This document shows positions 1 to 5,164 of a DNA stretch of 5,355 bases, in pieces; position 1 is the first letter of the stretch; the number at the start of each line of letters is the position of its first letter. The DNA is from Propionibacterium sp. (GTDB taxonomy: Bacteria; Actinomycetota; Actinomycetes; Actinomycetales; Actinomycetaceae): contig JAKECL010000168.1 in NCBI GenBank assembly GCA_030460725.1, forward strand, positions 1 through 5,355, written 5' to 3'. The notes under the pieces were generated by a model, which worked only from the letters and a program-made list of their open reading frames with translations, was not told where the DNA came from and searched no databases. The position numbers and the translations under genes were made by a program.

Positions 1-310
1 GGGCCTGGAAGAAGTAGTCGTTCCAGCCGTGCACGTACAGCACGTCCACGCCGACGTCGGGGACGTCGCCCTCGTCCGTGCGTTCTCCGCCGCCCGCCCC
101 GACCCCGGCTGCCGCTGCCCGCGCGGGACGCACGAGCGTGGCGACGACGTCACCCTGCTCATCGGGTTCGAGCTCCAGCGTGAGCTGCTCGAAACCGGGG
201 AGGATGTCGGGCACCCAGGATCCGGGGGCGTGCGGGGCCCCGTGTGCGCTGGTGGACGAGGCTGCGCCTCCTCCGGCGTGGCCAGGACTGCGCTGTTGAT
301 CACTGCTCAC
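1..310 (-). CDS. Alpha/beta hydrolase, N-terminal part (cut by left edge)
   Basis: Reading the minus strand from GTG at 310 gives 103 open codons that continue off the left edge. Residues 32-47 read WVPDILPGFEQLTLEL, and residues 88-102 read VDVLYVHGWNDYFFQ, a hydrophobic strand followed by the HG oxyanion-hole motif (H94, G95) and the NDYFF signature of serine-aminopeptidase-S33-type alpha/beta hydrolases of actinobacteria. The nucleophile, acid and histidine would lie beyond the edge, so neither substrate nor activity can be read; a lipase, esterase or monoacylglycerol-lipase-like role is possible. No signal peptide is visible, so it is probably cytoplasmic. Residues 63-85 are an Ala/Gly-rich low-complexity insert between the first two strands, and residues 1-30 form a Gly/Ala/Ser-rich tail that looks disordered. 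An in-frame GTG at 319 is an alternative start, but neither has a Shine-Dalgarno; a TANNNT element 7 bases before 310 favours 310 as a leaderless start. Confidence 0.8.
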   Translation of the reverse strand, partial: MSSDQQRSPGHAGGGAASSTSAHGAPHAPGSWVPDILPGFEQLTLELEPDEQGDVVATLVRPARAAAAGVGAGGGERTDEGDVPDVGVDVLYVHGWNDYFFQA

Positions 311-317
311 ATGACTC

Positions 318-323
318 ACGGTA
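318..323 (-). promoter_or_regulatory. Possible -10 of a leaderless hydrolase transcript
   Basis: On the minus strand TACCGT (TANNNT) ends 7 bases before the GTG at 310. That spacing would put transcription initiation at or next to the start codon, in line with the missing Shine-Dalgarno. No convincing -35 is seen 16-18 bases upstream, so this is a weak call. Confidence 0.3.
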
Positions 324-383
324 GCGCCCGGGGTCGCGTCCCTGTGCCCAGCAGAGCCCTGCCAGGTCGGTGCAGTGCAGGGA

Positions 384-497
384 TCAGGACTCCCGTGACT
401 TGTTCTCCTGCTTGGCCTTCTTCGCCGCGCGCTTCTCCTTGAGGGTCTTCCCGGCGGGGGTCTTGCCGCTGGACTTCTTCGGGGACTTGTTGCCCAT
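384..497 (-). CDS. Small lysine-rich basic protein, 37 aa
   Basis: A short gene reads from ATG at 497 to TGA at 384. It begins MGNKSPKKSSGKTPAGKTLK and continues EKRAAKKAKQENKSRES. Twelve of its 37 residues are lysine and two are arginine; there is no hydrophobic segment, no cysteine and no aromatic residue, so it is soluble, strongly basic and probably disordered at the N-terminus, with a likely amphipathic helix over residues 19-32 (LKEKRAAKKAKQEN). The start is secured by a strong Shine-Dalgarno (GGAGGAGGT on the minus strand, 9 bases from ATG). Similar lysine-rich proteins of about this size with a K-E-K-R-A-x-K-K-A-K core occur, as far as I recall, across actinobacteria as uncharacterised proteins. 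Nucleic-acid or ribosome binding is a guess from charge only. It lies 73 bases upstream of the hydrolase start on the same strand and could share its transcript. Confidence 0.8.
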   Translation of the reverse strand: MGNKSPKKSSGKTPAGKTLKEKRAAKKAKQENKSRES

Positions 498-506
498 CGG
501 ATCTTC

Positions 507-515
507 ACCTCCTCC
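507..515 (-). promoter_or_regulatory. Strong Shine-Dalgarno of the lysine-rich microprotein
   Basis: The minus strand reads GGAGGAGGT here, a near-perfect match to the 16S anti-Shine-Dalgarno, 9 bases before the ATG at 497. It is the strongest ribosome binding site in the window and is the main evidence that this very short gene is translated. Confidence 0.75.
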
Positions 516-612
516 GATGTGTCGACGATCACCTGGGGCGAGCCTACGTCGGAACCCGCCCGGACGTCACCGCAGGGCCAGCGACCAGGTGTGTGGCTCC
601 GGCGTGCGCGTG

Positions 613-671
613 GACATCCCGCGCCTGGGCGTGGTCGCGGACACGGGCCGACGCCGAGGACGCGGGGTGTC
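613..671 (+). other. Long inverted repeat, possible RNA stem-loop in the divergent region
   Basis: Bases 613-623 (GACATCCCGCG) can pair with 661-671 (CGCGGGGTGTC) over 11 consecutive pairs, one being a G-U wobble in RNA. Inside, 628-632 pairs with 651-655 (GGCGT/ACGCC), then 633-636 with 646-649 across a one-base bulge. The fold lies between the divergent lysine-rich gene and the HVA1 gene, where no protein is recognised. It could be a 5' leader structure or chance in GC-rich DNA; no known riboswitch consensus was recognised. Confidence 0.25.
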
Positions 672-681
672 GACGGGTTGC

Positions 682-701
682 CGCGCCGCCGCCACGGCGC
701 G
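682..701. repeat. Perfect 7-base inverted repeat upstream of the HVA1 gene
   Basis: CGCGCCG at 682-688 is the exact reverse complement of CGCGGCG's partner form CGGCGCG at 695-701, with a 6-base loop. It lies about 90 bases before the HVA1 start. It could be an operator or part of a leader structure, but such repeats arise readily in GC-rich DNA. The rest of 498-788 holds no recognisable gene; the plus strand has a single TA dinucleotide in this stretch (near 544), so no canonical -10 for the HVA1 gene can be proposed. Confidence 0.25.
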
Positions 702-788
702 AAGCTGGCTGGGGTGGGACGGGTGACGACACGGGTGCAGCTGCAAGTCCAGGGACCTGCCCCGCGACGAGACGGAGGGAGTGCCGCC

Positions 789-1007
789 ATGGCAGGAGCG
801 TTCAGGATCGGGGACCACGTGGGATGGAACTCGGAGGCCGGTCCGGTGACGGGCAGGATCATCGAGGTGCACACACAGGACTTCGACTACAAGGGGCACA
901 CCCACCGTGCCTCACCCCAGGACCCCCAGTACGAGATCCACAGTGACACCACGGACCACGTCGCTGCCCACAGGGGTTCTGCCCTGCACCTGGTCGACCG
1001 GCGATGA
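789..1007 (+). CDS. HVA1/TUDOR-like small protein (DUF2945 family)
   Basis: A 72-residue protein starts at ATG 789, with GGAGGG (775-780) 8 bases upstream as ribosome binding site. It matches the hypervirulence-associated HVA1 TUDOR-like family (DUF2945) nearly end to end: FRIGDHVGWNSEAGPVTGRI at residues 5-24, DFDYKGHTHRAS at 31-42, PQYEIHSDTTDHVAAHRGSA at 46-65 and a closing LHLVD. The spacing of GDHVxWNSE, YKG, PQYEI.SD.TDH and H.GSAL is the family pattern, and 70-odd residues is its usual length. The fold is predicted to be a small beta barrel; the biochemical role is unknown, the name coming from a fungal protein. It has no signal peptide or membrane segment. Its stop codon overlaps the start of the DUF488 gene (ATGA), so the two are translationally coupled. 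An upstream in-frame extension to 519 exists but lacks family similarity. Confidence 0.9.
   Translation: MAGAFRIGDHVGWNSEAGPVTGRIIEVHTQDFDYKGHTHRASPQDPQYEIHSDTTDHVAAHRGSALHLVDRR
1004..1007 (+). promoter_or_regulatory. ATGA stop-start overlap coupling HVA1 and DUF488 genes
   Basis: The TGA of the upstream gene (1005-1007) and the ATG of the downstream gene (1004-1006) share bases. With no ribosome binding site before 1004, reinitiation by terminating ribosomes is the likely route for translating the second gene. Confidence 0.75.
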
Positions 1008-1540
1008 CCCTGAGGCTGTGCACGATCGGACACTCCACGCGCACCCTGGAGGAGTTCACTGAGATCCTGGAATCCCACGGCATCACCACCGTGGTCGACA
1101 TCCGCAGGATCCCCGGATCGGCACACTGCCCCCAGTTCGACGCCGACACCCTGGCGCGTCACCTGGGAGGCCATGGGATGGAGTTGCGGAGACTGGAAGC
1201 GCTGACCGGGCGACGCGGAGTCAGCCGCACAATTCCCTTCGAGGTCAACGCGTGGTGGCGCAACCGCAGCTTCCACAACTACGCCGACCACGCGCTCTCC
1301 GCCCCCTTCCGCAGCGACCTGTCACAGGTGCGCGACTGGGGCGCCCGGACCCCGACCGTCCTCATGTGCGCGGAGGCAGTGTGGTGGAGGTGCCACCGGC
1401 GCATCATCGCCGACCATCTCCTGGCCCAGGGGGACGAAGTCCTGCACATCCTGGACCTCCACCACTGCGATCCGGCCAGGCTCAGTGAAGGGGCCCGGAT
1501 CGCCCCGGGGCCCGACCACCAGGTCACCTACCCCGCCTGA
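1004..1540 (+). CDS. DUF488 family protein
   Basis: A 178-residue protein starts at ATG 1004, inside the stop codon of the HVA1 gene; it has no Shine-Dalgarno of its own, so coupling decides this start. Family hallmarks are TIGHS at residues 7-11, VVDIRRIPGS at 30-39, the LARHLGGHGMELRRLEAL stretch at 50-67, a FHNYADH segment at 90-96, and the C-terminal signature LMCAEAVWWRCHRRIIADHL at 120-139, with C122, E124, C130, H131 and paired arginines 132-133. This end-to-end match and the length are typical of DUF488. The family has no established reaction; the conserved Cys/His/Arg cluster suggests an active or ligand-binding site (inference). It is cytoplasmic, with no signal or membrane segment. 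Co-transcription with the HVA1-type protein implies a shared function. Confidence 0.92.
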   Translation: MTLRLCTIGHSTRTLEEFTEILESHGITTVVDIRRIPGSAHCPQFDADTLARHLGGHGMELRRLEALTGRRGVSRTIPFEVNAWWRNRSFHNYADHALSAPFRSDLSQVRDWGARTPTVLMCAEAVWWRCHRRIIADHLLAQGDEVLHILDLHHCDPARLSEGARIAPGPDHQVTYPA

Positions 1541-1558
1541 CCCAGGGCGAGACCCGGA

Positions 1559-1577
1559 CCACCCCCGCCCGGGGTGG
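1559..1577 (+). terminator. Hairpin after the DUF488 gene
   Basis: CCACCCC at 1559-1565 and GGGGTGG at 1571-1577 form a perfect 7-base-pair stem with a 5-base loop, starting 18 bases after the DUF488 stop codon. There is no T-tract, which is common for terminators in high-GC actinobacteria, so it could end the two-gene transcript or only stabilise its 3' end. Confidence 0.4.
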
Positions 1578-1606
1578 GGGAGCGCACGGGGGCGCCCTCG
1601 CCGACG

Positions 1607-1640
1607 CGCCGCGGGCACCGTCCACGCGGCGGACTAGCAT
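1607..1640 (+). promoter_or_regulatory. Possible promoter with inverted repeat upstream of the C69 peptidase
   Basis: A perfect 7-base inverted repeat (CGCCGCG at 1607-1613, CGCGGCG at 1625-1631, 11-base gap) sits directly before TAGCAT at 1635-1640, a TANNNT-type -10. No good -35 is visible. A start near 1647 would leave a short leader that includes the Shine-Dalgarno at 1673-1678. The repeat could be an operator; the call is weak because GC-rich DNA yields such repeats by chance. Confidence 0.3.
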
Positions 1641-1685
1641 GGGGTGGCGAGGAAGCCACGTGGGCAAGGGACGGGGAGTACGCAC

Positions 1686-3221
1686 ATGGGCTGCACGACG
1701 ATCCTGGTGGGCAGGGGCGCGAGTTGGGACGGGTCGCCCCTGGTGGCGCGCAACGAGGATTCCGCCAACGGCGAGTACAACCCGAAGCGCATCATCGTCG
1801 TCCACCCCCAGGACCAGCCACGGACCTACACCTCCGTGATCTCCCACCTCACCATCGAGTTGCCCGAGGAGCCCCTGCGCTACACGGCGGCCCCGAACGC
1901 AATCCTGGACCAGGGCATCTGGGGTGAGGCCGGTATCAACTCGGCCAATGTCACCATGAGTGCCACGGAGACGCTCACCACGAATGAGCGAGTGCTGGGC
2001 GCCGACCCCTACGTCGAACACGTCCCGGCGCGAGGTGTCGAGGGCACCGCGGGCTTCGTGCCCGAGCAGGTCGGCGGCATCGGTGAGGAGGACATGGTCA
2101 CCCTGGTCCTTCCCTACATCCGCTCCGCGCGCGAGGGCGTCCTGCGTCTGGGCGCACTGCTGGAGCGTTACGGCACCTACGAGGCCAACGGTGTCGCCTT
2201 CTCCGACGCCGACGAGATCTGGTGGCTGGAAACCGTGGGCGGGCACCACTGGATCGCGCGCCGTGTCCCCGACGACGCCTATGTCACCATGCCCAACCAG
2301 CTGGGCATCGACAGCTTCGACCTGGACGATGCGTTGGGGGAGGGGCGCGAGCACCTTGCCAGCGCTGATCTGCGCGAGTTCATCGCGGACAACCACTTGG
2401 ACGTCTCCTTGGACAGCGTCCTCAACCCGCGCGACGCCTTCGGGTCGCATTCTGACTCCGACCACGTGTACAACACCCCCCGCGCCTGGTACATGCAGCG
2501 CACCCTCAACCCCCACAGCGGGGAGTGGGACGGCCCGGACCCGCGCTACACGCCGAGCTCTGACGACCTGCCGTGGGCGCGCATCCCGGAGCGTCACATC
2601 ACCATCGAGGACATCAAGTACGTCCTGAGCTCCCACTACCAGGGCACGGTGTTCGACCCCTACTCCCCCTTGGGGACCGCGACCCAGCGTCACCTGCTGC
2701 GTCCCATCGGCATCAACCGCCACAGCCAGCTCTCAGTGCTGCAGGTGCGCCCCTGGGGCCCGGAGTCCTGCCGGGCGATCCAGTGGGTGGCCTTCGCCTC
2801 CAATCCCTTCAACACGCTGGTCCCGCTGTACACGAACGTCGATCGCATCCCTGACTACATGTCGGGGACGACGGAGCGGGTCACCACGGAGAACTTCTAC
2901 TGGGCCAGCCGGGTGATCGCCGCCCTGGCCGATGCCCACTTCGCCGAGACGATCCCCGAGGTCGAGCGTTACCAGCAGAAGACGCTGGCTGCGGGCCACG
3001 GGAGCATTCGCTCCACCGATGCGGCCGTGGCCGAGGCTGAGGCCAGGGCCGACCAGGGTGCGTCGGGTGGGCCCGAGGAGGCCCGGGTCAGGGAGATCCT
3101 GGCCCACGCCAACGACGGGCTGGCCACCTCGGTGCGCACGAACACCGAAGCACTTCTGGACCGTGTGCTGTTCATTGCCAGCAACGGGATGCAGAACCGC
3201 TTCTCGCGTTCGGACAACTGA
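1686..3221 (+). CDS. C69 family dipeptidase (PepD-type Ntn hydrolase)
   Basis: A complete 511-residue protein of family C69, whose members cleave dipeptides with an N-terminal nucleophile cysteine. It opens MGCTTILVGRGASWDGSPLV, then ARNEDS at 21-26: C3 is the predicted nucleophile and R22, E24 and D25 belong to the conserved pocket. Further family blocks are IWGEAGINSANVTMSATET at 78-96, EIWWLETVGGHHWIARRVPD at 177-196, YVTMPNQLGI at 199-208 and LSSHYQGTVFDPY at 314-326. Residues 425-475 are Ala/Glu-rich, probably helical. There is no signal peptide, so it should act in the cytoplasm on peptides from uptake or turnover. The ATG at 1686 is chosen because GGGGAG (1673-1678) lies 7 bases upstream and because the nucleophile must be near the N-terminus; an in-frame ATG at 1644 would add 14 unrelated residues and bury it. 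Met-Gly must be removed to expose C3. It stands alone after a 145-base gap. The symbol pepD would suit but exact substrate is unproven. Confidence 0.95.
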   Translation: MGCTTILVGRGASWDGSPLVARNEDSANGEYNPKRIIVVHPQDQPRTYTSVISHLTIELPEEPLRYTAAPNAILDQGIWGEAGINSANVTMSATETLTTNERVLGADPYVEHVPARGVEGTAGFVPEQVGGIGEEDMVTLVLPYIRSAREGVLRLGALLERYGTYEANGVAFSDADEIWWLETVGGHHWIARRVPDDAYVTMPNQLGIDSFDLDDALGEGREHLASADLREFIADNHLDVSLDSVLNPRDAFGSHSDSDHVYNTPRAWYMQRTLNPHSGEWDGPDPRYTPSSDDLPWARIPERHITIEDIKYVLSSHYQGTVFDPYSPLGTATQRHLLRPIGINRHSQLSVLQVRPWGPESCRAIQWVAFASNPFNTLVPLYTNVDRIPDYMSGTTERVTTENFYWASRVIAALADAHFAETIPEVERYQQKTLAAGHGSIRSTDAAVAEAEARADQGASGGPEEARVREILAHANDGLATSVRTNTEALLDRVLFIASNGMQNRFSRSDN

Positions 3222-3263
3222 TTCGGCAGAGGGACCGCACCGCGCGGCGGCTGTGGTGAGCCC

Positions 3264-3294
3264 GGGCGGGCCTGAGCGCTCAGAGGTGCCGCCC
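3264..3294. terminator. Compound hairpin between convergent genes
   Basis: GGGCGG at 3264-3269 pairs with CCGCCC at 3289-3294, enclosing a perfect 12-base palindrome, CTGAGCGCTCAG, at 3272-3283. It lies in the 97-base gap between the stops of the C69 peptidase and the HNH nuclease genes, where a bidirectional terminator is expected. A competing 6-base pairing (CTGTGG 3251-3256 with CCACAG 3294-3299) is possible. No T-tract is present on either strand. Confidence 0.4.
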
Positions 3295-3318
3295 CACAGA
3301 GGTGGGTGGACGGGCACG

Positions 3319-4839
3319 TCAGGCGGCTGAGGCTGGGTCGGCGCGCTGTCCGGTGACCACTGTCGCAGGGGTCGTCCGGCCTGCGTCGCGCGTGAGGGGC
3401 TGGTGATCCGGGGGTTCCTCCGGGCAGACGTCGGCATCTGGTGCGCGGCCAGTTCGAGCGTGGTCGACTGTTCTGCTGTGACGGCGGTCCTCACCCACGC
3501 GGGCGGTGGATCCTGGGGGGTCGCCCCCGTGGGGCAGTGGCGGTGGGTGAGTGGTGTAGGAGTGTCCGGTGGGAGTCCTGGTGGTGACCGCTCCGTCGCC
3601 GGCAGCGCGGGTGTGCCATCCGGGGGCTTCCTTCGCCAAGTTGCACTGGATGCACAGTCCTTGGGCGTTCGTGGCGGCCGTGGGTCCGCCCTCGCGGACC
3701 GGAGTGACATGGTCGATGTGGGCGATCGGAGCATCGCACCACGGGGTACGGCAGGTGTTGCCGTCCCGGGCGATGATGTAGCGCCGCAGGCCTTCCGGGA
3801 AGAGTCGGCGCTTCGAGTCCATGGCCAGCAGCTGTCCGTCCTCGGGGCGAACGTAGAGCCTGCGGATCCAATGACGGGTGGCGGAGTCGGTGGCCTCCCC
3901 GGGGACCGGCGCGGAAGCGGTGGTGGTGGAAGGGCTGGCGAAGAGCCGCCGGGCGACCCCGGCGGGAATGGGTCCACACCCCGTGAGGAGCGCGGGAGTG
4001 TCTGCCTCTCCCAGGAGAGTGTCGTCGCTGACGATGAGCTGGACCTCGATGGGCACCGCGGGGGCGCTGCTCTGCCCGGTGATGCGCGTGACCAGGGTGT
4101 CAGCCATGATCTGTCCCTGCCCGCGCTCCTCTCCTGCCGAGCGCGCGGCCTGGGCGGCGCGCAGCAGGCTGGCATGGACTGCGACCCCCTGGGCCACGGG
4201 CAGCAGCGCCGACACGATGGCCATACAGGCCGGGGCCGGTCGGATGCTGACCCGGCGCTCGTTCTCGGCGCGAGCGATGTGCTGGACGATGCTGCGGGGA
4301 TCCAGCTCATAGGCGACGTGACGCGCACGTGCGGCGACCTCGCGGTTCGACAACCCCGGAAGCTCCTCCGCAAGCATCTGGTCCACCCTGAGACGGTCCG
4401 CCTTCTCCAGACAGGCGGTCTCCTGTGCCATGAGGATGGCCCTGTACTCACTGATGTGTCCCGCGCGCAGATGTCGCGCGGTCCGAGGCAGTTCGGTGTC
4501 CAGGACCTTGGCCAGACCGAGCAGGGTTCTGGCTCGGTGAGGCGACTCCCTGCGTGCCAGGGCGAGCTCACTGACGACGCTGCGGCGCGCGACATCGCGC
4601 TCACGAGCTGTGGAGGCCTGCTCCATCCGCTGTCGCTCCAGGGTCAGGGCTGCATCGGCCTGGATGGCGCAGCACTGGTTCTTCAACTCCTCCAGCTGGG
4701 CGATCAGGTCCACCAGATCCGCGTCAGCACACCCCACCATTTCCTCGCCGATCATCGTGACCAAGGCCGACGCCTCTTCAACCGCGGACCGGGGAGTCCG
4801 TGTGGCCGAGGAGTCTGTGAGGCGGGCGGGTGGTTCCAT
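3319..4839 (-). CDS. DUF222/13E12-type HNH endonuclease
   Basis: A 506-residue protein of the actinobacterial DUF222-HNH family (13E12 repeat proteins of mycobacteria). Residues about 35-300 form the helical DUF222 region (for example ARTLLGLAKVLDTELPRTAR at 103-122 and RAGHISEYRAILMAQET at 125-141). Residues 353-404 are the HNH domain: YIIARDGNTCRTPWC, then AHIDHVTP, GGPT, N391 and GLCIQCNLAK. C363/C368 and C396/C399 should bind zinc; H374, D376, H377 and N391 fit the catalytic HNH set, so the nuclease appears intact. The tail 405-440 has the usual WHTR...TPTGHSYTTHPPPLP pattern; 440-506 is Pro/Arg/Thr-rich and probably disordered. It should be cytoplasmic and act on DNA; its natural target is not established. 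ATG 4839 is chosen because a -10 lies 6 bases upstream (leaderless) and DUF222 proteins start near here. A LexA box covers the promoter, implying SOS induction. The family is often multicopy and can be horizontally spread. Confidence 0.92.
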   Translation of the reverse strand: MEPPARLTDSSATRTPRSAVEEASALVTMIGEEMVGCADADLVDLIAQLEELKNQCCAIQADAALTLERQRMEQASTARERDVARRSVVSELALARRESPHRARTLLGLAKVLDTELPRTARHLRAGHISEYRAILMAQETACLEKADRLRVDQMLAEELPGLSNREVAARARHVAYELDPRSIVQHIARAENERRVSIRPAPACMAIVSALLPVAQGVAVHASLLRAAQAARSAGEERGQGQIMADTLVTRITGQSSAPAVPIEVQLIVSDDTLLGEADTPALLTGCGPIPAGVARRLFASPSTTTASAPVPGEATDSATRHWIRRLYVRPEDGQLLAMDSKRRLFPEGLRRYIIARDGNTCRTPWCDAPIAHIDHVTPVREGGPTAATNAQGLCIQCNLAKEAPGWHTRAAGDGAVTTRTPTGHSYTTHPPPLPHGGDPPGSTARVGEDRRHSRTVDHARTGRAPDADVCPEEPPDHQPLTRDAGRTTPATVVTGQRADPASAA

Positions 4840-4845
4840 GACCCC

Positions 4846-4875
4846 AGTGTAGTCGAACACGTGTTCGACAGTCCA
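4846..4875 (-). promoter_or_regulatory. Promoter of the HNH nuclease gene, probably leaderless
   Basis: On the minus strand, TGGACT (4875-4870, 4 of 6 matches to TTGACA) and TACACT (4851-4846, TANNNT) are separated by exactly 18 bases. The -10 ends 6 bases before the ATG at 4839, which places transcription initiation at the A of the start codon. No Shine-Dalgarno is present in that gap, fitting a leaderless mRNA, a common arrangement in actinobacteria. Confidence 0.6.
4852..4869. promoter_or_regulatory. LexA operator (SOS box) in the HNH nuclease promoter
   Basis: GTCGAACACGTGTTCGAC is a perfect 18-base palindrome. Its core, TCGAAC-ACGT-GTTCGA at 4853-4868, is an exact match to the mycobacterial/actinobacterial SOS box TCGAAC-N4-GTTCGA bound by LexA. 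It fills the spacer between the -35-like and -10 elements of the nuclease gene without a base left over, so bound LexA would block RNA polymerase. Some 13E12-family genes of Mycobacterium tuberculosis are known to carry SOS boxes, which supports the reading. Confidence 0.88.
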
Positions 4876-5128
4876 GAGTTTGAAGCAATCTGTGGAGAAC
4901 ATCTGCTCCGCCGTGCTGACCCGGCAGGTCGCTGCATGGTGGGGCTCCCCCAATAGGCGTGATGCGCTCCTCGGGCCGTGGCAGTCGGGATGCCGACGCG
5001 GTGCGCCACGTGTGGGTGGGCCGCCTGCGTGCCACCGGCTCCGCATCCCGTGTCCGGGGTGAAGTGGCGCGATGTCGGGACGGTCGCGGCCGCGATCGGA
5101 CACCGGCGCAACGAGAATACTGCATCTA
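4876..5128. other. Non-coding part of the nuclease/padR divergent region
   Basis: No gene is recognised in the 325 bases between the nuclease start (4839) and padR start (5165) apart from the two promoters at its ends. The nuclease frame stays open upstream to 5166 on the minus strand, but the residues match no family and the promoter lies inside that stretch. Visible structure is limited to a TGGGG/CCCCA hairpin around 4938-4951 and a 12-base GC palindrome at 5084-5095, nested between 7-base inverted arms GTGTCCG (5050-5056) and CGGACAC (5097-5103). Confidence 0.5.
5084..5095. repeat. 12-base GC palindrome containing a NotI site
   Basis: TCGCGGCCGCGA is a perfect palindrome. Outside it, GTGTCCG (5050-5056) and CGGACAC (5097-5103) are also inverted. 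It lies about 35 bases before the padR -35, so it could be a second regulator site, but its all-GC core makes chance likely. Confidence 0.25.
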
Positions 5129-5157
5129 TTGCCATAGTGTGTGACACACACTATTAT
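5129..5157 (+). promoter_or_regulatory. Promoter of the padR gene, probably leaderless
   Basis: TTGCCA at 5129-5134 (5 of 6 to TTGACA) and TATTAT at 5152-5157 (5 of 6 to TATAAT) are separated by 17 bases, the best housekeeping-type promoter in the window. The -10 ends 7 bases before the ATG at 5165, so transcription should begin at or one base before the start codon, and the gap has no Shine-Dalgarno. Confidence 0.75.
5134..5154. promoter_or_regulatory. Palindromic operator in the padR promoter
   Basis: ATAGTGTGTG (5134-5143) and CACACACTAT (5145-5154) are perfect reverse complements around a single central A. The repeat spans the whole -35/-10 spacer and overlaps the first three bases of the -10. 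PadR proteins are dimeric winged-helix repressors that often bind palindromes in their own promoters, so the likely ligand is the product of the adjoining gene (inference). The sequence differs from the classical ATGT-N8-ACAT PadR site. Confidence 0.7.
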
Positions 5158-5164
5158 TGGTCGC

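Noticed and set aside
165..171. GGTTCGA as a tRNA T-arm
   Set aside because: No cloverleaf partners or acceptor stem surround it, and the stretch is coding on the minus strand for the hydrolase.
519..788. N-terminal extension of the HVA1 protein by 90 residues
   Set aside because: The family domain begins at the ATG at 789, which has its own Shine-Dalgarno; the upstream residues are Arg/Gly/Pro-rich noise.
1644..1685. Upstream ATG for the C69 peptidase
   Set aside because: It would bury the nucleophile cysteine behind 16 residues unlike a propeptide, and the ATG at 1686 has a well-spaced GGGGAG.
1524..2723. 399-codon minus-strand frame antisense to the C69 peptidase
   Set aside because: The plus-strand frame has clear C69 motifs throughout; the antisense product is a repetitive Val/Gly/Asp-rich shadow.
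2733..4604. Long 623-codon minus-strand open frame
   Set aside because: It crosses two unrelated genes in the wrong frames, antisense to the C69 gene and out of frame with the HNH gene, and its Pro/Arg/Ser-rich residues are typical of shadow frames in GC-rich DNA.
3403..4956. 517-codon plus-strand frame antisense to the HNH nuclease
   Set aside because: Composition is Gly/Val/Arg-rich with no family features, no ribosome binding site, and it runs through the SOS box and promoter of the opposite gene.
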